64,000 nt of DNA from assembly GCF_015689335.1 (NCBI RefSeq), contig NZ_CP065053.1:2914001-2978000 (forward strand), read 5' to 3'. Under the pieces are notes generated by a model. That model was not told the origin of the DNA. It did not search any database and was given only the letters and a program-made list of their open reading frames with translations. Positions within the stretch are counted from its first letter, which is position 1, and every line of letters starts with the position of its first letter. The position numbers and the translations under genes are program-made. Positions 41,957-49,303 of the stretch are shown piece by piece. The stretch is from Massilia antarctica. GTDB taxonomy: Bacteria > Pseudomonadota > Gammaproteobacteria > Burkholderiales > Burkholderiaceae_D.

Positions 41957-42406
41957 ATGGATCCCAAAGTATTCCAAAGTCTGGTCGAAAAGGCAAAATC
42001 CGATCCCGCGTTTTTCCATCAGATGATTTTCAACCCAGAAAAAATCATGGATCAGGTCGCCGACCTTGACCGCCGCGCGAAAGGCGCGCTGGTGGGCCAG
42101 GATCCGGCCGCCCTGATTGCCAGCGCGCTGGGCGTGCTCCAGCGCTGCGGCAATACCTGTTCGAGCAGCTGCGACAATACCTGTGGCGGCAGTTGCGGCT
42201 ACACCACCAACCTGACCGCCGAGGCGGCCGTCGCCACCACTACCGGGGTGAATTATTTCTCGGGCATCCGGAGCGAGTTGGCACGTTGCGGCAATACCTG
42301 TTCCAGCAGCTGCGACAACACCTGCGGCGGAAGCTGCGGCTACACCACCAACTTTACCGATCTCGGTAGCGCCGTCATGAATCCGGCCAGCGCCTGGAGC
42401 CGTTGA
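41957..42406 (+). CDS. Lanthipeptide-type RiPP precursor 1: one leader, two identical cores
   Basis: 149 residues from ATG 41957 (GTGGAGGTTCCAA upstream). Residues 1-60 are a leader with no Cys (FQSLVEKAKSDPAFFHQMIF, NPEKIMDQVADLD). Residues 63-85 and 110-132 are identical Cys/Ser/Thr-rich cores (CGNTCSSSCDNTCGGSCG then YTTN), separated by a 24-residue spacer. Each core has five Cys and several Ser/Thr that could be dehydrated. A Leu-Gly lies just before core 1. Placed directly upstream of a second precursor and a lyase-kinase-cyclase synthetase. Modification is inferred from context; the leader is not one I can assign to a named family, although it faintly resembles Nif11-type leaders. Confidence 0.85.
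   Translation: MDPKVFQSLVEKAKSDPAFFHQMIFNPEKIMDQVADLDRRAKGALVGQDPAALIASALGVLQRCGNTCSSSCDNTCGGSCGYTTNLTAEAAVATTTGVNYFSGIRSELARCGNTCSSSCDNTCGGSCGYTTNFTDLGSAVMNPASAWSR
42143..42352 (+). repeat. Duplicated 69-bp core-peptide module in precursor 1
   Basis: Copies at 42143-42211 and 42284-42352, 141 bp apart. The DNA differs at six positions, all synonymous (Arg CGC/CGT, Ser TCG/TCC, Asn AAT/AAC, Cys TGT/TGC, Gly GGC/GGA, Ser AGT/AGC), so the encoded 23-residue peptides are the same. Confidence 0.95.
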
Positions 42407-42428
42407 TCCGCACGCGCATGAGCGCAGC

Positions 42429-42467
42429 AATGTGAGGGTCACGCCGGTCCGGCGCCTCACATTGTTT
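42429..42467 (+). terminator. Intra-operon hairpin (attenuator) between precursor 1 and precursor 2
   Basis: AATGTGAGG (42429-42437) pairs with CCTCACATT (42455-42463), with an inner CGCC/GGCG stem and GGTCC loop, followed by GTTTT. It lies 23 bp after the precursor 1 stop and 34 bp before the GTG of precursor 2. A leaky terminator here would give excess precursor 1 over the downstream genes. Confidence 0.7.
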
Positions 42468-42500
42468 TCAACATCCCGCCATTTCATCAAGGAGCCCGCC

Positions 42501-43253
42501 GTGGACAGAACGACTCTCGCACGACTCGTCGGCGACTTGCGCGGCGACGCGCAACTGTTTCATACCTTCCTGGCCGATCCGGCCGCCGCCTTGGGATCGC
42601 TGGCCTACCTCGACGAGTCAAGCCGGCGCGCGATCGCGGCCATCGATCCACAAGCGTTCATCACCGATGCCGCCGCCCTGCAGGACAGGGCTACCGCCCT
42701 TGGCGAATGCAGCGGCGATACCTGCTTCGTCACCTGTTACGCCACCTGCCGCGTGAATACCCGCGGTGCCGGCTGCGGCGAAACCGTCAACCTCCAGGCC
42801 GGCGCGGCCGCGCGCGTGCCGCCTGGCCTCAACCCCGGCAGCACCCCGTTCGCCCGGCTGGTCGGCGACCTGCGCGATGACGAGCAACTGTTCGATACCT
42901 TCATCGCCGATCCGGATGCGGCCATGCGCACCTTGCCTTACCTCGATCACATCGGCGGCGGCACCCCGCGCGCGCTCAATCCACGCGCTGGCGGCAGGTC
43001 CGCCGCCGGACTCGCGGGCGCAGACCTGATCCTCGGCGCATGCGGCCCCCAATACACCTGTTCCTGCACCTCGTACACCTGCGACGGCGTGACCTGCGGC
43101 GGTTCCACTTGCGACGTCACCTGCACCGACACAAGTTGCGGCAACACCTGCGGCGACAGCTGCGGCTTCACCACCAACATCGACGCCCGCTACCTCGGCC
43201 TGGACCTCTGGCGCAACGAACGCGCGCGGGCCGCCTACCTCGTCCGGAAATGA
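42501..43253 (+). CDS. Lanthipeptide-type RiPP precursor 2: leader-core-leader-core fusion
   Basis: 250 residues from GTG 42501 (AAGGAG six bases upstream; the frame is open to 42432 without a site). Leader-like segment 1 (LARLVGDLRGDAQLFHTFLA, DP, then YLDESS) is followed by core 1 with Cys70, 75, 79, 83 and 92 (ECSGDTCFVTCYATC). A second leader-like segment at 117-150 (FARLVGDLRDDEQLFDTFIA, DP, YLD) precedes core 2 (181-226) with ten Cys, which ends CGNTCGDSCGFTTN, close to the end of the precursor 1 cores. LG precedes each core (ALG-E-C, ILG-A-C). The stop overlaps an ATG of the synthetase gene (ATGA). No homologue is recognised by eye. Confidence 0.82.
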   Translation: MDRTTLARLVGDLRGDAQLFHTFLADPAAALGSLAYLDESSRRAIAAIDPQAFITDAAALQDRATALGECSGDTCFVTCYATCRVNTRGAGCGETVNLQAGAAARVPPGLNPGSTPFARLVGDLRDDEQLFDTFIADPDAAMRTLPYLDHIGGGTPRALNPRAGGRSAAGLAGADLILGACGPQYTCSCTSYTCDGVTCGGSTCDVTCTDTSCGNTCGDSCGFTTNIDARYLGLDLWRNERARAAYLVRK

Positions 43254-45940
43254 GTCACCACATGAATCCATCAACTGACAGCGCGCTGCCGGACACCACT
43301 TCTTATCTGGACCACCTGCACCATCTTGGCCTGTCGCCCGAGATCAGCGGCGTGTGGCTCAAGGTCGGCCGCACCGACCGCGTGCAGGGCTGGAAGCTGC
43401 ACGTGTCCGGCGTTCCGGCCGAAGCGCACGCCCTGCTCGACACGATCGTTCCCGTCTTGCGGGCGCGCCAGGTGCCCTTCAAGATCGCCAGGGACGCCAC
43501 CATCCTGGGACTGCTCAACGAAGGCAACCTGGGCGCCACCCAGGTCGGAAAATTCTGCACCATCTACCCCGCCAGCGATCGTGATGCCGGTGCGCTGGCC
43601 ACGCAGCTGGTGCAGGCGACGCAGGGCTTCAACGGCCCCGTGATCACGTCGGACATGGCCCTCGGCAATCTGGTGTATGCGCGCTACGGCGGCTTCAATA
43701 CCATCGTCGAGCGCGACCTGCTTGGCCAGCACCACCTGTACATCAGGGGCGCCGACGGCGAATTGATCGCCGACGCCTACACCCAGCCCTTCGTGCCGCC
43801 ATCGTTTGCCGCCTGCCCGTTCGCCATCCCGGCCGCGCCGGCGCCGGCCGATGCCCGTCCACCGGGCGGCCCGGCCACGTTCGGGCCCGGCTATGTGCTG
43901 GTCGACGTCATCAAGCATCACGCCAAAGGCAATGTGTACCTCGCCATTCTGGCGCGCTCGCAGGACAGCGTGGCCGGGCGCGTGATCAAGGAAGGGCGCA
44001 AGCACTGCCTGTCCGACATCCACGGGCGCGACATCCGGGTGCGCCTGCAACGCCAGGGCGCGATCCACGCGCAGCTCGATGGCATGGTGCCGCTGCCCGC
44101 GTGCGACCCGTACTTCGAGGTCGACGGCAACGGCTATCTGCCGATGGCCTTCCTGCCCGGCGCCGATCTTGAAACGGTGGTGCAGGCAAACCTGAAACGC
44201 GGACCGTGGAGCGCCGCCGGCCGCGAGGACAAGCTGCGCCTGCTCGACGCCTTGCGCCAGCTGGTCGACGCCGTGCAAGCGCTGCACTGCGCCGGCTTCG
44301 TGCACCGCGACCTGAGCGTGTCGAATGTCTGGCTCGGGGACGACGGCAAAACGTATCTGCTGGACCTGGAGATCGCCCAGCATGTGGGCGACTGCGGTCC
44401 GGTGTTCGGCAAGGGCACGCCGGGCTTCATGGCGCCGGAACAGGAAGCCGGCGCCGCGCCCACGTTCGCGCAGGATATCCACGCGACGGCGGCGCTGATC
44501 CTGTTCGCGCTGACCGGCCTCGATCCGCGCCGCACCTTGTTCGCGCGCGCCGATTCGCGCGTGAGCAATGTGCGCCACCTGGCCGCGACGGTGCCCGACG
44601 AATTGCTGGCCGTGGTGCTGGCCGGCCTTGACGACGATCCGCTGGCGCGGCCTGCGCTGGCCGCGATCGGGCAGCAGCTGGCCGCGTACGATGCCAGCCT
44701 GCGCGCCGCCGGCACGCCCGATGGCGGCATGGCGCGCCAGCCGCACGACTTCGCCGCCTGCGCGCTGGGCGCGGGCCTCGGCCTGCTGCGCCATGCCTTC
44801 CGCGACCCGCAATCGGGGCTGTGGCTGTCGGCCGGCTTGTCCAATTCCGGGGGCGGCCAGGAGCAAGCCTCCTCGTACGAACTACGGCGCGGCGCCAACC
44901 GCGGCGTGGCCGGCGTGGTGTACGCGCTGGCGCGCCTTGCCCGGGCCGGCGTCGCCGTCGACGGCGCAGCCAACGCGGTGGACAAGGCCGTGGCCTGGCT
45001 GCTGGCGGACACGATCACGCCCGACCGCGGCATGCCCGGCCTGCATTTCGGCGACGCCGGCGTGGCCGTCGGCATCGCCGAGGCGGTGCGGGCCGGACTG
45101 GTCGCGCCAACGCAACGGATCAACGAGGCGATCGCGCGCGTGTTCGAGGCGCCCATCACCTGGCCCGACGTCACCCATGGCGCGGCGGGGCAGGGCATGG
45201 CCGCCCTCATGTGCGCGCACAGCTTGGGCACGGACACCCCGCTGGCCATGGCGCAGCGCTGCGCGCGCTATCTGGTCGAGCACCAGGCGGCGGATGGCTC
45301 CTGGGTCATGCCCGAGGGCGTGCCCGGCATGTCGGGCGAAACCCTGAGCGGCTTTGCGCACGGCGTGGCGGGCATGGTGTTCTTCCTCCTCGAGCATGGC
45401 GAGCGCTGCGGCGACGACACCAGCCGCGCGGCCGCCCAACGCGGTCTGCGCTGGCTCGAACGGCATGCGCTACCGGTCGACGGCGCGCAGGCCGTCCAGT
45501 GGCGCTACAGCGACCGCCAGGGCGCGCTCTGGAACTGGTGGTGCCACGGCGCGCCCGGCATTGCGCTGACCTTCCTGCGCGCTTACCGGCTCACCGGCGA
45601 CCCGGCCGCGGCCCTGTTTGCGCGCCGCGCGCTCGACACCATCGACCCCGCCCTGCGCGCGCCCAACCTCACCATTTGCCATGGACTGAGCGGCCTGGGC
45701 GAAATCTTGCTGGAAGGGGCGCACGGGCTCGGCGATCCGGCCTACCGCGACAAGGCGGCCGCGCTGGCCGATACCATCCTGCACCTCGGGCACCGCTGCG
45801 CCGACGGTAGCCTGATCTGGCTGTCGGAAGACCCGGTGGCGCCGACCGCCGACCTGATGGTCGGCATGGGCGGCCTCGCGCACTTCCTGGCGCGCCTCAG
45901 TAGCGGCGGCCAAGGGATGAGTTTTCCCTTGCTGCCGTAG
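43250..45940 (+). CDS. Lanthionine synthetase, class III/IV type (lyase-kinase-LanC)
   Basis: 896 residues from ATG 43250, translationally coupled to precursor 2 (ATG 43262 is the alternative). Residues 1 to about 210: N-terminal domain as in LanKC lyases (WKLHVSGVPAEAHALLDTIV, LNEGNLGATQVGKFCTIYP). About 220-500: kinase with HRDLSVSN (Asp354, Asn359), a DLE in place of DFG (Asp372) and GFMAPEQ. About 510-896: LanC-like cyclase with Gly-rich repeats (THGAAGQG, FAHGVAGM, HGAPGIA). Zinc ligands appear intact: Cys765 in WWCHG and Cys810-His811 in ICHG, a class IV-like feature because class III enzymes usually lack them. It would phosphorylate and eliminate Ser/Thr, then add Cys thiols. No transporter or peptidase is adjacent. 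Confidence 0.9.
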   Translation: MSHHMNPSTDSALPDTTSYLDHLHHLGLSPEISGVWLKVGRTDRVQGWKLHVSGVPAEAHALLDTIVPVLRARQVPFKIARDATILGLLNEGNLGATQVGKFCTIYPASDRDAGALATQLVQATQGFNGPVITSDMALGNLVYARYGGFNTIVERDLLGQHHLYIRGADGELIADAYTQPFVPPSFAACPFAIPAAPAPADARPPGGPATFGPGYVLVDVIKHHAKGNVYLAILARSQDSVAGRVIKEGRKHCLSDIHGRDIRVRLQRQGAIHAQLDGMVPLPACDPYFEVDGNGYLPMAFLPGADLETVVQANLKRGPWSAAGREDKLRLLDALRQLVDAVQALHCAGFVHRDLSVSNVWLGDDGKTYLLDLEIAQHVGDCGPVFGKGTPGFMAPEQEAGAAPTFAQDIHATAALILFALTGLDPRRTLFARADSRVSNVRHLAATVPDELLAVVLAGLDDDPLARPALAAIGQQLAAYDASLRAAGTPDGGMARQPHDFAACALGAGLGLLRHAFRDPQSGLWLSAGLSNSGGGQEQASSYELRRGANRGVAGVVYALARLARAGVAVDGAANAVDKAVAWLLADTITPDRGMPGLHFGDAGVAVGIAEAVRAGLVAPTQRINEAIARVFEAPITWPDVTHGAAGQGMAALMCAHSLGTDTPLAMAQRCARYLVEHQAADGSWVMPEGVPGMSGETLSGFAHGVAGMVFFLLEHGERCGDDTSRAAAQRGLRWLERHALPVDGAQAVQWRYSDRQGALWNWWCHGAPGIALTFLRAYRLTGDPAAALFARRALDTIDPALRAPNLTICHGLSGLGEILLEGAHGLGDPAYRDKAAALADTILHLGHRCADGSLIWLSEDPVAPTADLMVGMGGLAHFLARLSSGGQGMSFPLLP

Positions 45941-45949
45941 CCACCACCC

Positions 45950-45979
45950 AAGCCGGCGTTGGCGCATCGACGCCGGCTT
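45950..45979 (+). terminator. Hairpin after the lanthionine synthetase gene
   Basis: AAGCCGGCGT (45950-45959) and ACGCCGGCTT (45970-45979) form a perfect 10-bp stem around a 10-nt loop, nine bases after the stop. No T-tract follows, so termination may be partial or Rho-assisted. The remaining bases to 46110 hold nothing recognisable. Confidence 0.5.
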
Positions 45980-46118
45980 GCGTCCATCCGGCGCGCGCCA
46001 GACTCGCCTTTCGGCCGCCTGTTCCCCCGAATCGACCGCCCATCGCCCGCCGCTGGAGCCTGGTCCGCCCCCCGTCCAGAATACGGTCAGAACGCCGCGC
46101 CCGCGGCTGCCCTTAAAG

Positions 46119-46162
46119 TAGAAAAATAGTTCTAGACAAAATTATCTAGATATTTTATTCTA
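46119..46162. promoter_or_regulatory. AT-rich dyad and overlapping promoter of the first M56 gene
   Basis: Two 18-bp arms, TAGAAAAATAGTTCTAGA (46119-46136) and the complement of 46145-46162, match at 14 of 18 positions around an 8-nt centre. A TAGACA at 46133-46138 and TATTCT at 46156-46161 with a 17-bp spacer form a plausible sigma-70 promoter inside the dyad, so a bound dimer would repress. The sequence is unlike the BlaI-type operators at 49772-49812. Confidence 0.55.
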
Positions 46163-46206
46163 CGTTGGCCCTATGACGGAGAGACCATGCACGCAGGAAG
46201 CCCCCC

Positions 46207-48153
46207 ATGAACGACATGCTCGCCGTCATCGTGCCCAGCCTGGGCTGGGCGTTGCTCGATTTTGTCTGGCAGGGTTTGCTGATCGGCTGCCTCGCCGCCA
46301 TCGTGCTGGGATTGTTGCGCGGTGCGCGTCCCCAGCTGCGCTACGGCGTCGGCTGCGCCGCGCTGCTGCTGTGCGCCGCCTTGCCGCTGGCCGGGACGGT
46401 GCAGCGCGTGCTCGACGCGCAGGCGCTCACCACCATGCTGCCGCTGGCCGCCGGCGGCATGCCGCGGCTCCCCGGCGGCGCGCCTGTCCTGGCGGTGCAG
46501 GTGGCCTCGTGGGAGCCGGTGCTGCGCCAGCGCCTGCCCCTGCTGATGTTTTTCTGGAGCTGCGGCGCCGGCCTGCTGGCGCTGCGCCTGCTGCTCGGCC
46601 TGGCCTGGGTGAGGCGGCGCAGCCAGCGCGGCCAGTACACGCACGACGCCGCCTGGCAGGCGCGGGTGGATCGGCTGGCGCTGCGCTTCGGCGTGGCGCG
46701 CCAGGTCGCGCTGGGGTTGGTGGACGACCTTCCCGGCCCGGTCACGGCCGGCTGGTGGCGCCCGGTGATCCTGGTGCCGGCCGCGCTCCTGACCGGCATG
46801 CCGCCCGAGCTGCTCGAAGCGCTGCTGGCGCACGAAATGGCGCATATCCGGCGCTGCGATTACCTGGTCAACCTGATTCAAAGCGCGATCGAAATCGTCC
46901 TGTTCTATCACCCGGCGGTGTGGTGGTTGTCGCACCGGGTGCGGATCGAACGCGAACAGATCGCAGATGATTTAGCTGCAAGCATGCTCGGCGAACCGCG
47001 GCGTCTGGCGCTTGCATTATCCGAACTGGACCGGTTCCAGTTCTCCACACCTCAACTCGCCCATGGGGCTCACGGAGGAAATCTTATGTCCCGCATCAAA
47101 CGCCTGGTCCGCCCGGATACCGAACCGCTTAACTGGAAGATGGCGCTGCCGATTCTCGGCCTGTCGGCCGCCTGCGCCGCCTTCTACGCCAATGCGCAGA
47201 CCGCGCCTGTACCGCTGGCCCATGCCGCGCGCGCCGATCATGCGCCGGCGGTCCCCCCGGCGCCGCCCGCCGCCCCCGCTGCGAAGGCGGTTCCGGCCGC
47301 TCCCGCCGCTCCCGCCGCACCGATGGCAACGTCGGCAGCACCGATGCCACCGCTGCCAGCGATGCCACCGCTGCCGCCGCGTCCTCCGGTGAGCATCACC
47401 AAAGGCGCCGGCGAGATGTCGTACGCGCTGGTGCAGGGAGCGGAACGCAAGGGCATGCTCAGTGGCGACAGCCACGATTTCGACGACATCGACGCCGCCA
47501 AGCACAAGGTCAAGGGCGATTTCCTGTGGTTCCGCCAGGACGGCAAGGCGTACGTGGTGCAGGACCCGGCGCTGATCGCCAGAGTGAACGAAGCCTATGC
47601 GCCGCTCAAGCGCCTCGGCGAGCAGATGGATGTCTACGGCAAGGAGATGGACAAGCACGCCAAAGTGGTCGAACAGCTGGGCCGCGACATGGAGCGCACC
47701 GCCAACGCGAATCGCCCCGACGATGCCCAAACGCAGCGCATTGCCGGCCTGATCGGGGAGCTGGCGGCGCAGCAGGGTGGCTTGCAGCGCGACATCGTGC
47801 TGCTTGAACGCCAGATCGACGATACAAGCGGCGCCACCCGCGCGCAGTTGTCGGGCAAGCGCGACCAGCTCAACGCCAGGCTGGGCGACATTGAACGCCA
47901 GCTCGACCAGCAGCAAGCGCAGCTGGAGCGCCAGCACGGCAGGATCGAGACGGCGCGCGTTCCGATGGACGCCATCGGCAAGCAGATGAAGGAAGCCGGC
48001 AAACCGATGGACGCGCTGGGCAAGCGCATGAATGTACTGGGCCGCGAAATGGACCAGCAAGGCAAGGCGGCCCAGCGCGTGATGCGCGAGGTGCTGCGCG
48101 ACGCCGTCGCCAGGGGCCTGGCGCGGCCCGTGCCCGGGGACCGCGCGGGCTGA
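46207..48153 (+). CDS. BlaR1-like M56 peptidase fused to a periplasmic Pro/Ala linker and coiled coil
   Basis: 648 residues from ATG 46207 (AGGAAG upstream). N-terminal membrane helices (LGWALLDFVWQGLLIGCLAA and others), then the M56 zinc protease motif HEMAH (His209, Glu210, His213) with the downstream EREQIADDLA region. Another helix (LPILGLSAACAAFYANA) leads to a Pro/Ala-rich stretch and about 230 residues of charged heptad-like sequence (RLGEQMDVYGKEMDKHAKVV onwards). BlaR1 proteins sense ligands outside and cleave a BlaI repressor inside. No penicillin-binding sensor domain is seen; the coiled coil takes its place. No blaI gene is adjacent; the nearest is at 49831. Confidence 0.85.
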   Translation: MNDMLAVIVPSLGWALLDFVWQGLLIGCLAAIVLGLLRGARPQLRYGVGCAALLLCAALPLAGTVQRVLDAQALTTMLPLAAGGMPRLPGGAPVLAVQVASWEPVLRQRLPLLMFFWSCGAGLLALRLLLGLAWVRRRSQRGQYTHDAAWQARVDRLALRFGVARQVALGLVDDLPGPVTAGWWRPVILVPAALLTGMPPELLEALLAHEMAHIRRCDYLVNLIQSAIEIVLFYHPAVWWLSHRVRIEREQIADDLAASMLGEPRRLALALSELDRFQFSTPQLAHGAHGGNLMSRIKRLVRPDTEPLNWKMALPILGLSAACAAFYANAQTAPVPLAHAARADHAPAVPPAPPAAPAAKAVPAAPAAPAAPMATSAAPMPPLPAMPPLPPRPPVSITKGAGEMSYALVQGAERKGMLSGDSHDFDDIDAAKHKVKGDFLWFRQDGKAYVVQDPALIARVNEAYAPLKRLGEQMDVYGKEMDKHAKVVEQLGRDMERTANANRPDDAQTQRIAGLIGELAAQQGGLQRDIVLLERQIDDTSGATRAQLSGKRDQLNARLGDIERQLDQQQAQLERQHGRIETARVPMDAIGKQMKEAGKPMDALGKRMNVLGREMDQQGKAAQRVMREVLRDAVARGLARPVPGDRAG

Positions 48154-48471
48154 GGCGGCTGGCAGCGCGCCGGGCCAGGCCGCACTGCGCCAGTTCGCCA
48201 GGCGCGGCACTGCGGTGCCCGGCAGGCGTGCTTCAACACGATGCCACCTGGTCCTGACGCAGGTTTTACCATGCCGACGACAACCGTTCAGCACCTTGAT
48301 TATCCTAATAATGCGTGTCGAAGGATAAGGTGATCGTTACGATGGGTTCAGGAAAAAGCGGACACCGGAGGCACAGCCGGCTCTGGCGCGCAATGCGCCA
48401 GGGCGGCTGGCTGATTATCTGGGCTGCTCAAGTCGATAGGTCGTGAACATACAGGGATACGAGGCTACTCA
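48154..48471. other. Gene-free interval between the M56 gene and an orphan gene
   Basis: About 320 bp with no convincing ORF. CTGGCGCGCAATGCGCCAG at 48382-48400 is a short hairpin. AT content rises towards the following gene. No promoter is identified with confidence. Confidence 0.4.
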
Positions 48472-49011
48472 ATGACCAGAGGCGTATGGAAGATGCTTGC
48501 CGGTGTAGCGACCAGTGGTAGTGGTTGGCTAGGTTATCATGTAAATCAGGGGCATATAAACTGGGGAGGAAGCCACCGGTACGACCGCGAATATTTCCTG
48601 GGGCCGGTACATAACTTTGGTTCGGCCGAGGAATTTTTTGACGCACTGCGGACCCAGCCGAATGGCCGTTTCCCCATGACCCGGATTGACGGGATATTCT
48701 CTGAAGGAAGTACGATTGGGCTACGCGTTGCAAATGAAAAGACGAATTTCGTGCGCGTCGAGAATATAACGGACTGCTCCATGTTGCTTGCTACCACGCC
48801 GGAGCACAGGTTTAAAGGAACGGCCGAGCACTCAGTCCGCGCGAAGGACGGCAATCTGCTGTATCGCATCAAAGGCAAAGGGCCGAAAGAAGGAGGAGAG
48901 CATGTCGGGCTGCAGATTGCCAATGTGGCCTTTGCCGATACGGTTTGGCCGATGCTGTTGCCCCGGACGCCGACTGCGGAGGAAGTCGACTATAACCGTA
49001 GTATCGTCTAG
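48472..49011 (+). CDS. Orphan hypothetical protein of lower GC content
   Basis: 179 residues from ATG 48472 (CGAGGCTACTCA upstream). No signal peptide or membrane helix beyond a weak N-terminal stretch. Readable pieces include WGGSHRYDREYFLGPVHNFG, ALRTQPNGRFPMTRI and the Gly-rich KGKGPKEGGEHVG; none matches a family I know. Base composition differs from the neighbours: 48541-48600 is 52% GC by count, and rare codons such as ATA, GTA and AGG are frequent. This suggests horizontal acquisition. A polymorphic-toxin tail or immunity protein is possible but unsupported. Confidence 0.6.
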   Translation: MTRGVWKMLAGVATSGSGWLGYHVNQGHINWGGSHRYDREYFLGPVHNFGSAEEFFDALRTQPNGRFPMTRIDGIFSEGSTIGLRVANEKTNFVRVENITDCSMLLATTPEHRFKGTAEHSVRAKDGNLLYRIKGKGPKEGGEHVGLQIANVAFADTVWPMLLPRTPTAEEVDYNRSIV

Positions 49012-49303
49012 ATCGCGCCCTCGGTCGGATCAGCAGGGCACTGCTGAACGTGGCGACGCTTCGCCGCAGAGCGGCGGGGGCGTCGGCTATGGCAAAACAT
49101 CGTTCACAACGCCCCACTCTTGGCTGATAAGCTGCAATCATGTTCAGGCGGTGAGGGTTTGCACGACGGCTGCAATGGCCGGCATCGTGACACCCGCTGC
49201 GCTTGTTAACTTAATTACATGTCGATTGTGCAATGGTTTAGAATCAAGGCCTCCGGTCCCGCACCGGGAGCGTTACCACCATCGACTCACTGTTAAGGAA
49301 AAC

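Noticed and set aside
43040..43249. N-terminal extension of the lanthionine synthetase inside precursor 2
   Set aside because: The extension is an out-of-frame reading of the Cys-rich core (His/Arg-rich), with an ATGA junction marking the real start.
46119..46162. BlaI operator in front of the first M56 gene
   Set aside because: The dyad (TAGAA...TCTAGA) does not resemble the TTACACGTGTAA-type palindromes at 49772-49812, so assignment to BlaI is not supported.
48788..49303. Long N-terminal extension of the small secreted protein
   Set aside because: It overlaps the preceding gene out of frame; a good ribosome-binding site and signal peptide start at 49304.
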